A stretch of DNA of 42,365 nucleotides, from positions 1-42,365 of the IMG/VR virus record IMGVR_UViG_3300050821_008340, one strand, 5' to 3'. Under the pieces are notes generated by a model. It saw only the letters and a list, made by a program, of their open reading frames with translations. It was not told the DNA's origin and did no database searches. Numbering within the stretch: position 1 is the stretch's first letter; every line of letters starts with the position of its first letter. Position numbers and translations under genes: made by a program. Of this stretch, positions 8,373 through 15,274 are shown piece after piece. This DNA comes from a virus.

Positions 8373-8938
8373 CAGGCCTCCCTCTGTTTGACGCGCAGTC
8401 GCGTGCCGCACTGGTTGCACACCACCTCGATGTAGCCCTCGGGCGGCGGCGGCGGCGCTGACAAGCCCTCGGCGGCAGGATCGGGCGGCGGTTCGGCGTG
8501 CGGCGTCTGTGCGGCGCCGTTCGGCGGCGGTGCGGCGGCGGGTGCACGGGACGGCAGCTCGATTTTGAAGTCGAGTGCCGCCAGGTCGGGGCCAAAGGTC
8601 GGCGCGATCAGGTTCAGCTCGAGGGCCAGGTTCTCTTCGTCCCACGCCGAGAACTCCTGCACCCGGTTGTCGGCCAGGCGGTCGAGTTTGATCGTTTCCT
8701 CGTCGGCGTCGGTGTAGACGCAGGGCAGCTCGGGCATCTTGAGCCGCACCGCGGCTTTCCAGCGCGAGTGCCCTTTGACGATGACATTGCGCCGGTCGAG
8801 CACCAGCGGCACGTTGAACCCGACTTTCGGGATCAGCTCGACGAGCCGCTCAACCGTGGCGTCGTTGCGGCGGACGTTCTTGTGATAGGGCCTGATCTGC
8901 CGGATCGGCACCATCACCAGAGCCTGGGCAACCTCCAT
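8372..8938 (-). CDS. ParB-fold protein with C-terminal Cys pair (copy 1)
   Basis: This 188-residue paralogue of the preceding entry has the same layout: a ParB-like domain (NVPLVLDRRNVIVKGHSRWK, LADNRVQEFSAWDEENLAL), a Pro-rich linker, and a C-terminal EVVCNQCGTRLRVK. The two copies share long near-identical stretches such as VIVKGHSR and LPCVYTDADEET, so they probably arose by tandem duplication inside the phage. The ATG at 8938 overlaps the stop of the next upstream gene (TGATG). An adjacent methyltransferase and an IbrA/IbrB-like pair in the same operon point to a DNA-modification or DNA-targeting role. Confidence 0.75.
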   Translation of the reverse strand: MEVAQALVMVPIRQIRPYHKNVRRNDATVERLVELIPKVGFNVPLVLDRRNVIVKGHSRWKAAVRLKMPELPCVYTDADEETIKLDRLADNRVQEFSAWDEENLALELNLIAPTFGPDLAALDFKIELPSRAPAAAPPPNGAAQTPHAEPPPDPAAEGLSAPPPPPEGYIEVVCNQCGTRLRVKQREA

Positions 8939-9534
8939 CAGAGAATTTCCCGCGCGATGTAGTCGAGGCACTTCTTGTCGATGTCGGACCCGATGATGTA
9001 GCCGAAGGGCCGCAGGGCGTTGCCGTAGCCACAGCTGAAATCGTAGACGCCGCGGTAGCGCTGGGCGAGCTGCTCCACCAGCTTGACGGTATCGGTTCCC
9101 TCGGGCAGGTCCTCGGCATAGCTGACCGCCAGCCAGCCCTGATCGCCATAGAGCCCGATCGGCCGCGGCGGATGGTGCCCGAGGATCGCGGCGTCGCGCT
9201 TCGAGCAAACGATAAAGGCCGGCTTCTCGAAGGTGTCGAGGATCGTGCTTTTGATGGCGGCGATGTACTCGGCATGCGTCCCGAGCGGTGTCACACCGGC
9301 GCGCTCGTGAAAGGTCGCCCAGCCCCGCGGCCACGGCACTTCGGAATAGATGCACTTGGCACAGGCGCTCACGATCGCCGTCTCGCCGGGGCGAAAAGGT
9401 GCGCCCACCGCGTGCGCGAACACGACCCCGCGGCTCGATGCGGCATAGGCGGTCTCGCCAAGCCCGGCGCGGATGCCGGCATCGGCGAACTTCGCCAGCG
9501 CGCTGTTATGCAGCGGGTGCGCTGCCCTGCTCAT
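8938..9534 (-). CDS. Methyltransferase-like protein lacking a catalytic motif
   Basis: I do not recognise the full 198-residue protein. Its last 40 residues read GVYDFSCGYGNALRPFGY and then IIGSDIDKKCLDYIA. This matches motif I and the following acidic strand of SAM-dependent methyltransferases, in the C-terminal position typical of beta-class DNA methyltransferases. No DPPY/DPPW or NPPY catalytic box is visible upstream. A middle segment (PAFIVCSKRDAAILGHHPPR) could hold a divergent substitute. It overlaps the next gene by 29 bases and sits between ParB-like genes and a canonical methyltransferase. It may be a regulatory pseudo-enzyme or a partner subunit. Function is unproven. Confidence 0.55.
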   Translation of the reverse strand: MSRAAHPLHNSALAKFADAGIRAGLGETAYAASSRGVVFAHAVGAPFRPGETAIVSACAKCIYSEVPWPRGWATFHERAGVTPLGTHAEYIAAIKSTILDTFEKPAFIVCSKRDAAILGHHPPRPIGLYGDQGWLAVSYAEDLPEGTDTVKLVEQLAQRYRGVYDFSCGYGNALRPFGYIIGSDIDKKCLDYIAREIL

Positions 9535-10084
9535 GCTTCAGCCGCTCCTCGATCTGCTTGCCGGTTTCCAGTGCGCGGCCATACTCCTCGCCGGCGAAGA
9601 ACCGGGCATAGCCGGTCATGTGCTTCAATCGGATCAGCTCCTCCTTTTCCAGGCCCAGCTCCGCGCAGATGCGCGCGTCGCCCCAGCCGCCGTTCAGCAT
9701 CTCGATCACCAGCGAGCCCATGCCGTCGATCGAGTGCTTGCCGCGCGCCCGGTTGTGGCGGATCGTCGAGGCCATCCGGTCATTGACACCCTTGTCGAGC
9801 ACGACCACCGGCAAGAGGCCGTGATTGAGCTCGTAGATGTCGCGGTAGCGCTTGGCGATCAGGTAGCGGTGGAAGCCGTCGACGATGGTGTAGCGGTCGC
9901 GGGCCGCGTCATAGATCGTGACGATCGGCTGAGTGTAGCCGTCGTGTTTGATCGAGATGTACAGCAGCCGCATCTCCATCAGTGCGACTGCGTTCGGGTT
10001 GTAGTCGTTGGCGAAAATTTTCTCGACCGGGACCCAGCGCACCCGGTCAACCGGGTTGTGGCTCATATCGGGCGCCGTCGACAT
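9506..10084 (-). CDS. ParB-like protein resembling IbrB
   Basis: This 192-residue protein has a ParB/Srx-type N-terminal domain. VRWVPVEKIFANDYNPN leads into HDGYTQPIVTIYDAARD and IVDGFHRYLIAKRY, where GFHRY stands in for the GERRxR box. IRHNRARGKHSIDGMG follows, a conserved feature of the IbrB family. A helical C-terminus with an HTH-like element (ICAELGLEKEELIRLKHM) completes it. IbrB was described as a co-activator of prophage genes acting together with IbrA, and an IbrA-like gene lies one gene upstream in this operon. GGAGG eight bases before the ATG supports the start. The biochemical role of the family is unsettled. Confidence 0.7.
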   Translation of the reverse strand: MSTAPDMSHNPVDRVRWVPVEKIFANDYNPNAVALMEMRLLYISIKHDGYTQPIVTIYDAARDRYTIVDGFHRYLIAKRYRDIYELNHGLLPVVVLDKGVNDRMASTIRHNRARGKHSIDGMGSLVIEMLNGGWGDARICAELGLEKEELIRLKHMTGYARFFAGEEYGRALETGKQIEERLKHEQGSAPAA

Positions 10085-10733
10085 CCCACTGTCCTCCGAG
10101 CTGGGCGATCTTGTTGACCAGGACCGCCAGGCGGGCCGGATTGAGCTCGGTTCCGCGAAACTGCCGGCCGTGGCGGAATGCCTCGTAGCCGACCACGCCG
10201 CGCCCCATGCAGGGGTCGGCGATCACGTCGAACCGCTCGTGCTCGCAGATGCGGGCGACGACTTGCTCGTCCCAGCCGCCGAAATCGGCACTGGAGTCGG
10301 CGCGGCCGGCGCGGACGATGAAGCACGGATGGCGGCGATAATAGGTCGCCGGATAGGTTCGCACGTGCGGGTACAGCCGGCGCAGGCCTTGCTCGACCAG
10401 GCCGACGTATTCCTTGCCCATTTCGACAAAACAGGTCGCCGGCGCAATGCTGCGGATGCAGGCGAGCACCAGCCCGAGGAAGTCGGCAAAGTCGCCCTTG
10501 TGGTGCTCGACCCCGGCCTTGGTGCGGAAGCTGTTCTCGTTCCCGCGGTTCCACGGCGGATCGACGAACACGCAATCGGCCTCGGACATGAACCCGGGGA
10601 GCCCATTGTAGAGGTCGCGGACCATCACCTTGCCGAGCGTCTTCGGGTGGCCGTCAACCGCACAGCTCCACAGCTCGCCCGGTTTTAGAGGCCACCGCTC
10701 GATGCTGCCGTCATAGGTCCAGTTGCGGGGCAT
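10047..10733 (-). CDS. DNA methyltransferase, beta-class order (N4/N6 type)
   Basis: This 228-residue enzyme has the catalytic box DPPW at residues 58-61 (CVFVDPPWNRGNENSF). The SAM-binding motif I comes near the C-terminus (VIADPCMGRGVVGYEAF, about 170-186), followed by FRGTELNPARL. The order catalytic motif then motif I defines beta-class amino methyltransferases that modify adenine N6 or cytosine N4. It would methylate phage DNA, perhaps guided by the ParB-like neighbours. It overlaps the IbrB-like gene by 38 bases. It is short for this class and has little room for a target-recognition domain, consistent with recognition being supplied by another subunit (inference). Confidence 0.8.
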   Translation of the reverse strand: MPRNWTYDGSIERWPLKPGELWSCAVDGHPKTLGKVMVRDLYNGLPGFMSEADCVFVDPPWNRGNENSFRTKAGVEHHKGDFADFLGLVLACIRSIAPATCFVEMGKEYVGLVEQGLRRLYPHVRTYPATYYRRHPCFIVRAGRADSSADFGGWDEQVVARICEHERFDVIADPCMGRGVVGYEAFRHGRQFRGTELNPARLAVLVNKIAQLGGQWDVDGARYEPQPG

Positions 10734-10765
10734 GACTTGCGCCCAGGTTGCGCGGCAGCGTGGGG

Positions 10766-10777
10766 GTTATTAGTGAC
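10766..10777. promoter_or_regulatory. Operator-like site GTTATTAGTGAC
   Basis: This is one of five near-identical 12-mers (consensus GTTATTAGTAAC), with one change here. It lies in the 46-base gap between the methyltransferase gene and the end of the IbrA-like gene. The arms GTTA and TAAC are complementary in the consensus. Confidence 0.5.
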
Positions 10778-10779
10778 GC

Positions 10780-11880
10780 TCAGGCGGCGGCCTGGCGCCG
10801 GCGGTGCGCCTGCATCCGGTTCTTGCCGTAATTGTTGTGGTTTGTGGTGCCGTCGACATCGTTGATGACGACCTCGCGGACATGCGCCTTGCACCAGGCT
10901 TCGCCCTCCTGGCCCTGCCAGCGGTTGCGGAAGATCGGCCGGCTTTCGGGCTCGGTCAGGTGCTCGAGCAGATAGTCGCGATAATCCTCCCACGAGGCGA
11001 AGTAGGGCGGGAGCTGGCGCGGCACGATATCGCCGGTCTCGCCCAGGTGGTTGAAGGTGGACACCCCGGCCACCCGGTTGACGTAGCGGTTATAGATCTG
11101 CGGCTCGATCTCCTGCAGGCGCTCGATCGCCACCCACGAGGTTTCGTGAATGAGCGCCGACACCCGCATGCCCTTGCCCGTCACGCCGTAGCGGTAGAAC
11201 TGATCATAGATCCGGTTGTAGGGCAGCTCGTTCCGCGCCAGGCAGATCCACACATCGCGGTCGGCCCAATCGTAGATCGGCCAAAAGGTGCGGGTGTTGC
11301 GGATCAGCTTGCGATGGCACCACTTGATCCCCTCGTAGGCCGCCGGCTTTGACCACAGCTGGTAGCACCGCATCAGGCTCTCGACCATGCGAATGCCAAC
11401 GAGCACGCCGACGTGCTTCTTGTCGGCCACCTCGCAGCAGGCCGGCAGGTTCTTGACCAGGTAGTGGAACCGGTCATGTCCCGGCAGCGGGTTGCGCTTG
11501 ATGGCGAGCGGGTCCTGGTTGCGGATCCACAGATCGCGCTTCGCCGGGTCCCAGCAATGCAGAAAGCTCTCGCGGTAGGAGAGCGAATTCGTCAGCCGGA
11601 ACGGGAACTGGAACCAGTAAGGCTTGACGTCGGGCAGCTCGAACACCGAGCGCATGTAATCCTCGGTCGCCTGCCACTCGGCCTCCTGATCGAGCCAGTA
11701 GACCTTGACCGGGAGCTGCCCGCGCTCGCGCGCGATGGCGAGCGCCAGGTGCAACAGCACCGTCGAGTCCTTGCCGCCGCTCATCGCCACGATCACGTCG
11801 TCGCAGTGCTCGTAGACAAAGCGGGTGCGAGCGAGCGCGGCGTCGTAGACGTTGATGTCGAGATAGGTGGCGCGGGTCAC
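10780..11880 (-). CDS. IbrA-like PP-loop ATPase (PAPS-reductase family)
   Basis: This 366-residue protein opens with a PP-loop, SGGKDS at residues 34-39 (DVIVAMSGGKDSTVLLHLAL). This motif is used by PAPS reductases and related enzymes that adenylylate or sulfurylate substrates. VYWLDQEAEWQATEDYMRSV is followed by WPIYDWADRDVW, both typical of the IbrA/DndC-like branch. The long C-terminal part is characteristic of IbrA. A GTG start at 11880 is chosen because it overlaps the upstream stop as GTGA; an ATG at 12000 would overlap that gene by 124 bases. With the IbrB-like gene it forms a known phage pair whose chemistry is unclear. DNA sulfur modification is one possibility; prophage gene activation is the published phenotype. 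Confidence 0.8.
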   Translation of the reverse strand: MTRATYLDINVYDAALARTRFVYEHCDDVIVAMSGGKDSTVLLHLALAIARERGQLPVKVYWLDQEAEWQATEDYMRSVFELPDVKPYWFQFPFRLTNSLSYRESFLHCWDPAKRDLWIRNQDPLAIKRNPLPGHDRFHYLVKNLPACCEVADKKHVGVLVGIRMVESLMRCYQLWSKPAAYEGIKWCHRKLIRNTRTFWPIYDWADRDVWICLARNELPYNRIYDQFYRYGVTGKGMRVSALIHETSWVAIERLQEIEPQIYNRYVNRVAGVSTFNHLGETGDIVPRQLPPYFASWEDYRDYLLEHLTEPESRPIFRNRWQGQEGEAWCKAHVREVVINDVDGTTNHNNYGKNRMQAHRRRQAAA

Positions 11881-12317
11881 TCGGGCGGCGCCGGCGCTGG
11901 CGGCTCGACCTGGCCCTCGGCGATCAGCCGCGGCAGATCGTCCTCGATCTTCATGCGGTTGAGCACCCGGCTCGACGGCTCGTGCGTCGTCATCGCCCAA
12001 TATTTGAAGCCGTCGCCGGGGTAGAGGTACTTTTTCTTGCGGCGCGCCCAGCGCTCGTCGCGGCCGTGCTGCTGGATCGCGTTGAACAGCGCGACATAGA
12101 GCTGCTCGTTTCCCGCCGGGCGCCCGCGCACGGCATAGGCGTGCGGCACCTGCGGGTTGCCGCGCTGGTCGAGCGGCTTGGCGGTGTGGAATGCGAGCTG
12201 ACCGATGATACGCAGGATCGGTGCGGCGTCGAAGGTCGGCTGCGGGAAGGGAGCGAGTTTCACGGGCGCCGGCGGCGGGTCCAGCAGGAAGGGGCTACCA
12301 AGTAATATAATACCCAT
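11877..12317 (-). CDS. Conserved-looking protein of unknown function, first gene of the leftward operon
   Basis: I do not recognise this 146-residue protein. Its C-terminal half contains RRKKKYLYPGDGFKYWAM, an aromatic and basic patch that could bind nucleic acid. The start at 12317 has GAGG five bases upstream; an ATG at 12359 is also in frame but has no such site. The GTGA overlap with the IbrA-like gene suggests coupled translation and a related function. It follows a structured leader on the same strand. Confidence 0.6.
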   Translation of the reverse strand: MGIILLGSPFLLDPPPAPVKLAPFPQPTFDAAPILRIIGQLAFHTAKPLDQRGNPQVPHAYAVRGRPAGNEQLYVALFNAIQQHGRDERWARRKKKYLYPGDGFKYWAMTTHEPSSRVLNRMKIEDDLPRLIAEGQVEPPAPAPPE

Positions 12318-12359
12318 CCGCACCTCGGGCAAATGGTTAGCGGAGCGCGGATAGAACAA

Positions 12360-12503
12360 CGGCGCCGTGGGTCTGCCCGAAGGTAACCCGCACGGCGCCG
12401 CTGTCTCCCGGTCTATTGTGAGGGGGCCAGGACCCAGTTCCCTTCCACAGGAACTGTCGCTGCCCTGAAGGGTGTAGGGTGCAACCCGAGTAATCTGGCA
12501 GCG
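12360..12503 (-). ncRNA. Structured 5' leader with three stem-loops (candidate)
   Basis: Read on the minus strand, three helices follow each other. Helix 1 pairs 12497-12503 with 12458-12464 (7 bp) and encloses a small GGGT/ACCC hairpin at 12477-12487. Helix 2 pairs 12450-12456 with 12435-12441 (7 bp, 8-base loop). Helix 3 pairs 12386-12400 with 12360-12372 (13 bp with a two-base bulge). The leader ends 43 bases before the operon's first ATG. Helix 3 is followed by TTGTTCT, a weak U-rich stretch, so attenuation is conceivable. I match it to no known riboswitch. It may instead be DNA structure at a divergent promoter. Confidence 0.45.
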
Positions 12504-12539
12504 CGCCGCGGCGCCGTCAAGCCGGCCATCCGCTTTAAG

Positions 12540-12568
12540 TTGAACTTTGGCGCATTTGCTTATATATT
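12540..12568 (+). promoter_or_regulatory. Promoter P1 of the rightward small-gene block
   Basis: The -35 element is TTGAAC (12540-12545) and the -10 is TATATT (12563-12568), with a 17-bp spacer. The -10 region, GCTTATATATTA, is shared almost exactly by six promoters in this block. The leader after the -10 differs from the others in spacing before the shared CCCTTCCACACGGAG. Confidence 0.7.
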
Positions 12569-12605
12569 AGAGCGGTACTTGTCCCTTCCACACGGAGACT
12601 TCCCG

Positions 12606-12812
12606 ATGACTTCCAAGACCGTGCGTCAATTCAGTGCCGCCGGCCCTTGCCTCACGCTTGGCGCGCTGGTGCGCGAGACCGAGCAATTTTACGTCTACAC
12701 GCCCAACCACGGGCGCGAGCGCCGCGTCGGCAAGGGCGCGGTGCACATCGAGCCGTGCTCGTCATGCCGCGATCATCCGCGGACCCAATACCCGCACGGC
12801 TACATGGACTGA
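12606..12812 (+). CDS. Small protein of unknown function with CxxC
   Basis: This 68-residue protein is the first gene after promoter P1. The ATG at 12606 follows the shared leader motif. It contains EPCSSCRDHPRTQ, a CxxC pair that might bind zinc, and is otherwise basic. An upstream in-frame ATG at 12540 lies within the promoter and is rejected. Confidence 0.65.
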   Translation: MTSKTVRQFSAAGPCLTLGALVRETEQFYVYTPNHGRERRVGKGAVHIEPCSSCRDHPRTQYPHGYMD

Positions 12813-12816
12813 CCGG

Positions 12817-13047
12817 ATGATCACCCTGCACCGCGAGCCCACCCCTCAGCAGAAGCGGCTCCAGGCTCACGTCGCCCGGCTGTCGCTCGCCCAGCTCAAG
12901 GCGATCTGCCAGCGGTTCCACGGTACAACCAACGAGGATTTCGAAGCCGTCTTCGACGCCTGCCTGGCGCGCATCGGCTCCCTGGTCAGCGAGAGCGAAT
13001 TCACCGCGTTCTGCCAATCCCTTCCCGCGGAGCAACCCAAGCCATGA
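12817..13047 (+). CDS. Small helical protein of unknown function
   Basis: This 76-residue protein has helical content (QQKRLQAHVARLSLAQLKAI) and no recognised motif. It begins four bases after the previous stop and ends with an ATGA overlap to the next gene, so it is probably cotranslated with it. Confidence 0.6.
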   Translation: MITLHREPTPQQKRLQAHVARLSLAQLKAICQRFHGTTNEDFEAVFDACLARIGSLVSESEFTAFCQSLPAEQPKP

Positions 13048-13526
13048 AAACCAAGGATCGCTGGCGCCCGCTGCAGCGCGCCAACATCGTGCAGCCGCTG
13101 ACCGCCGCCGATGTAGCCGAGGCGATGCTGATCACCGGCGCCGACGAGGCCACCGCGCGCAAGGCGCTCGAAGACGAGGTGTCGGGCGTCGAATACTGGA
13201 TCAACGATCTCTACCAGGTCGCCCTGCGCCGGCTCGACTGCCAACCGCCGATGATCCACCTCAACATCAGGCGGCGCGACGGCAAGGTCATCTTCCGCGA
13301 CTGGCGGCACTTCATGCGGATCAAAAACCAGCTCGTCGGTGCTGAGTGCGAGGCGGTCGAGATTTACCCAGCCGAGTCGCGGCTCAACGATACCTCGAAC
13401 AAATATCACCTGTGGTGCTTCAGCGATCCGACGTACCGCCTGCCGTTCGGCCTGACGCGGCGCGATGTCGTCGCCGATGACGGCGGCGCCAAGCGGCCGG
13501 GGCACCGGCAGCGGCGGATCACATGA
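13044..13526 (+). CDS. Conserved phage protein (DUF7694-like)
   Basis: The 160-residue protein contains RDGKVIFRDWRHFMRIKNQL, then VEIYPAESRLNDTSNKYHLW. This is a block I recall from many phage and prophage proteins of unknown function, tentatively the DUF7694 family. The N-terminal 60 residues are helical. It lies in a four-gene translationally coupled run (ATGA overlaps on both sides). Confidence 0.65.
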   Translation: MKTKDRWRPLQRANIVQPLTAADVAEAMLITGADEATARKALEDEVSGVEYWINDLYQVALRRLDCQPPMIHLNIRRRDGKVIFRDWRHFMRIKNQLVGAECEAVEIYPAESRLNDTSNKYHLWCFSDPTYRLPFGLTRRDVVADDGGAKRPGHRQRRIT

Positions 13527-14143
13527 AAACGCCTCGCCCCGACATCGTCGAGCGCCGGCCCGCCGGCAGCCGCGAGGAAATCGCGGAAATCCTCGCCGAG
13601 CAGTTGGCGCGCGACGATCTCAGCGTGATCCAGTTCGGCGAGGGGCCCGAGCGGATCATCGTCGCCGGCCCGCAGACCCGCCACTGCGGCGACTGCGAGT
13701 TCTGCTGCTCGGCGGCCGGGATCAACCAACTTGAAAAGCCGCCGATGGTGCGCTGTCGCTATCTCGCCAAGCGGCCGGCCCGCGGCTGCGGGATTTACCC
13801 GGATCGACCCGAGGCCTGCGCCAAGTTCAACTGCGCTTGGCTGCTCGGCAATTTCGACAACCGCTACCGGCCCGACAAGATCGGCGCCTATGTCGCCTTC
13901 TTCCTCTACGAGGGCGACTTCTATGCCGTCGTGCAGGTGGACAGCCGGCGCCTCGACAAAAAGCGGCTGAGCGAGATGGTCGCGATGCTGCACCGCCGCG
14001 TGCCCGAGGTCCGCATCCTCTACGACGACAAGCACGGCACCGTCCTGCGCTGGGGCGAGAAGCCGCTCAAGGTGCTGATCGGCGAGCGCGCGCCGGGCGA
14101 GTACGAGGAGCTACCGTTACTGATCCTCGACGAGGAGGGGTGA
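13523..14143 (+). CDS. YkgJ-type cysteine-cluster protein (1)
   Basis: This 206-residue protein has a CxxCxxCC cluster (HCGDCEFCCSAAG) followed by RCRYLAKRPARGCGIYPDRP and ACAKFNCAW. This is the arrangement of YkgJ-family zinc- or iron-binding domains. The C-terminal half is a mixed alpha/beta region of unknown role. A second YkgJ-like protein is encoded at 34897-35271. The function of phage members is unknown; metal binding is inferred from the cysteines. Confidence 0.75.
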   Translation: MKTPRPDIVERRPAGSREEIAEILAEQLARDDLSVIQFGEGPERIIVAGPQTRHCGDCEFCCSAAGINQLEKPPMVRCRYLAKRPARGCGIYPDRPEACAKFNCAWLLGNFDNRYRPDKIGAYVAFFLYEGDFYAVVQVDSRRLDKKRLSEMVAMLHRRVPEVRILYDDKHGTVLRWGEKPLKVLIGERAPGEYEELPLLILDEEG

Positions 14144-14144
14144 G

Positions 14145-14639
14145 ATGCCGCTCACACTTCAGGAATGGCTCGATTTCAATATCGCCTACCTGCTGGCGGA
14201 AGTCGTCAAGGTGCCGGCCGGCAAGGATTTCCCGATGACGTTCTACTTTGTGACCGGCACCAGCGAGATTTACTTGCGCCATCCAACCTCTGACGATCGC
14301 GATCTCGAAATCGCGCTCTTCCGCGGCATGATGAAAGCTGCCGGCGCGGTGCAATACGCGATCATCTCGTCTGCCTGGGTGGTCGCCCTGCGCGGCGCCG
14401 AGGTGCCAGCGGCCCGCGCGCTGATGGAGCGCGAGGGCACCGGGACCAAGTACAAGGATCGGCGCCAGGAGGTCTACCTCGTCGTCGCCGGCGACAAGGA
14501 TGAAACCCTGCAGGCCTACTTTGACGTGCGCCGTGACTACAAGGGCAAAATCCGCGAACTGATCCGCCGCAACACCGGGCCGCTTTTCTCGGAAGGCCGG
14601 CTGATCGACCTGCTGATCAGCCGCGAGGGCAAGCACTAG
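14145..14639 (+). CDS. Protein of unknown function, end of first rightward operon
   Basis: This 164-residue protein has a predicted alpha/beta fold without known motifs. YKDRRQEVYLVVAGDKDETL is its most distinctive part. It begins one base after the previous stop. An operator-like site and the next promoter follow, so it probably closes the operon. Confidence 0.6.
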   Translation: MPLTLQEWLDFNIAYLLAEVVKVPAGKDFPMTFYFVTGTSEIYLRHPTSDDRDLEIALFRGMMKAAGAVQYAIISSAWVVALRGAEVPAARALMEREGTGTKYKDRRQEVYLVVAGDKDETLQAYFDVRRDYKGKIRELIRRNTGPLFSEGRLIDLLISREGKH

Positions 14640-14659
14640 AATGATCGCGGAGGGGCCTG

Positions 14660-14671
14660 GTTATTAGTTAC
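14660..14671. promoter_or_regulatory. Operator-like site GTTATTAGTTAC
   Basis: This is a member of the five-copy GTTATTAGTAAC set with one change. It lies between the gene end at 14639 and promoter P2, 44 bases ahead of the -35 element. Confidence 0.5.
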
Positions 14672-14701
14672 AGTATTCGCCGAAAATAAGTTCCAAATAA
14701 T

Positions 14702-14744
14702 ACTGCCGCGGATATTGTATTCGCGGCAGTTGTGCTTATATATT
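14702..14744 (+). promoter_or_regulatory. Promoter P2 with hairpin around the -35
   Basis: The -35 is TTGTAT (14715-14720) and the -10 is TATATT (14739-14744), with an 18-bp spacer. The -35 lies in the loop of a perfect 9-bp inverted repeat, ACTGCCGCG (14702-14710) and CGCGGCAGT (14722-14730). After the -10, ACTTGTCAGCAGCGAC and then CCCTTCCACGGAG form the leader of the gene at 14784. Confidence 0.75.
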
Positions 14745-14783
14745 ACTTGTCAGCAGCGACGATCCCTTCCACGGAGCCTTCAG

Positions 14784-15023
14784 ATGAACCCCACCCGCAA
14801 GCCTCGGAGCTCGAATGCTGAGCGCCAAGCGCGGTTTCGCGCCAAGCAAGCCGGCCAGAACGGCTTTGTTCAGTGCTGTGTGTGGATACCCGAGGCGGCG
14901 ATGGCGGACATGCAGTTGCAGGCGGAAATCCTGCGCAAGTACCCGCACCTGACCGTCGGCCCGCTGCGCGACCCCCACACCGGCAAGTTCGTCGCCCTGC
15001 GCGAGAAGCGCTCGGCGGCCTAA
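14784..15023 (+). CDS. Small basic protein of unknown function
   Basis: This 79-residue protein has an N-terminus, RKPRSSNAERQARFRAKQAG, that resembles the short basic helices found at the start of some phage ribbon-helix-helix-like proteins. The remainder (EAAMADMQLQAEILRKYPHL) is helical. A ribbon-helix-helix regulator is possible but not shown. The start follows promoter P2 and the shared leader. Confidence 0.6.
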   Translation: MNPTRKPRSSNAERQARFRAKQAGQNGFVQCCVWIPEAAMADMQLQAEILRKYPHLTVGPLRDPHTGKFVALREKRSAA

Positions 15024-15028
15024 CCCGC

Positions 15029-15047
15029 GCCGGGGCGGTTCCCCGGC
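15029..15047 (+). terminator. Hairpin between small genes (GCCGGGG/CCCCGGC)
   Basis: A perfect 7-bp stem with a 5-base loop lies right after the TAA at 15021-15023 and before the leader at 15057. There is no T-tract. The sequence around it (TAACCCG, stem, CATC) recurs at 17328-17354, so the unit was copied with the leader. It may stabilise or attenuate transcripts. Confidence 0.45.
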
Positions 15048-15078
15048 ATCTCCCCTCCCTTCCACACGGAGCAGTCAA

Positions 15079-15270
15079 ATGTCAGCCTCCAAACGCGCCC
15101 CCCGGCCGGCCACCTTCGAGGCCTACCGCGAGGCGGTCGATATGGCCGTGCTCGTCAAGTGCGGCCTCTCCCTCGACGATCTCCCCGATGTCGCCCTCGT
15201 CGACTGGTTCGACGATGGCGTGAGCGTCACCAGCGCGGCCAGCCGCGCCATCCGCAATGCCAAGGATTGA
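15079..15270 (+). CDS. Small protein of unknown function
   Basis: This 63-residue acidic protein (LVKCGLSLDDLPDVALVDWF) starts after the shared leader at 15057 and has no TATATT promoter of its own. No motif is recognised. Confidence 0.55.
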   Translation: MSASKRAPRPATFEAYREAVDMAVLVKCGLSLDDLPDVALVDWFDDGVSVTSAASRAIRNAKD

Positions 15271-15274
15271 GGCG

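Noticed and set aside
7785-8938. Plasmid-partition ParB proteins
   Set aside because: The domain matches methyltransferase-associated ParB-like proteins, there is no ParA neighbour and no dimerisation domain. The parS-like site is expected to use host ParB instead.
12360-12503. Cobalamin or other known riboswitch
   Set aside because: GCCAGGA-like sequence is present on one strand, but the other conserved boxes are missing and the downstream genes do not fit.
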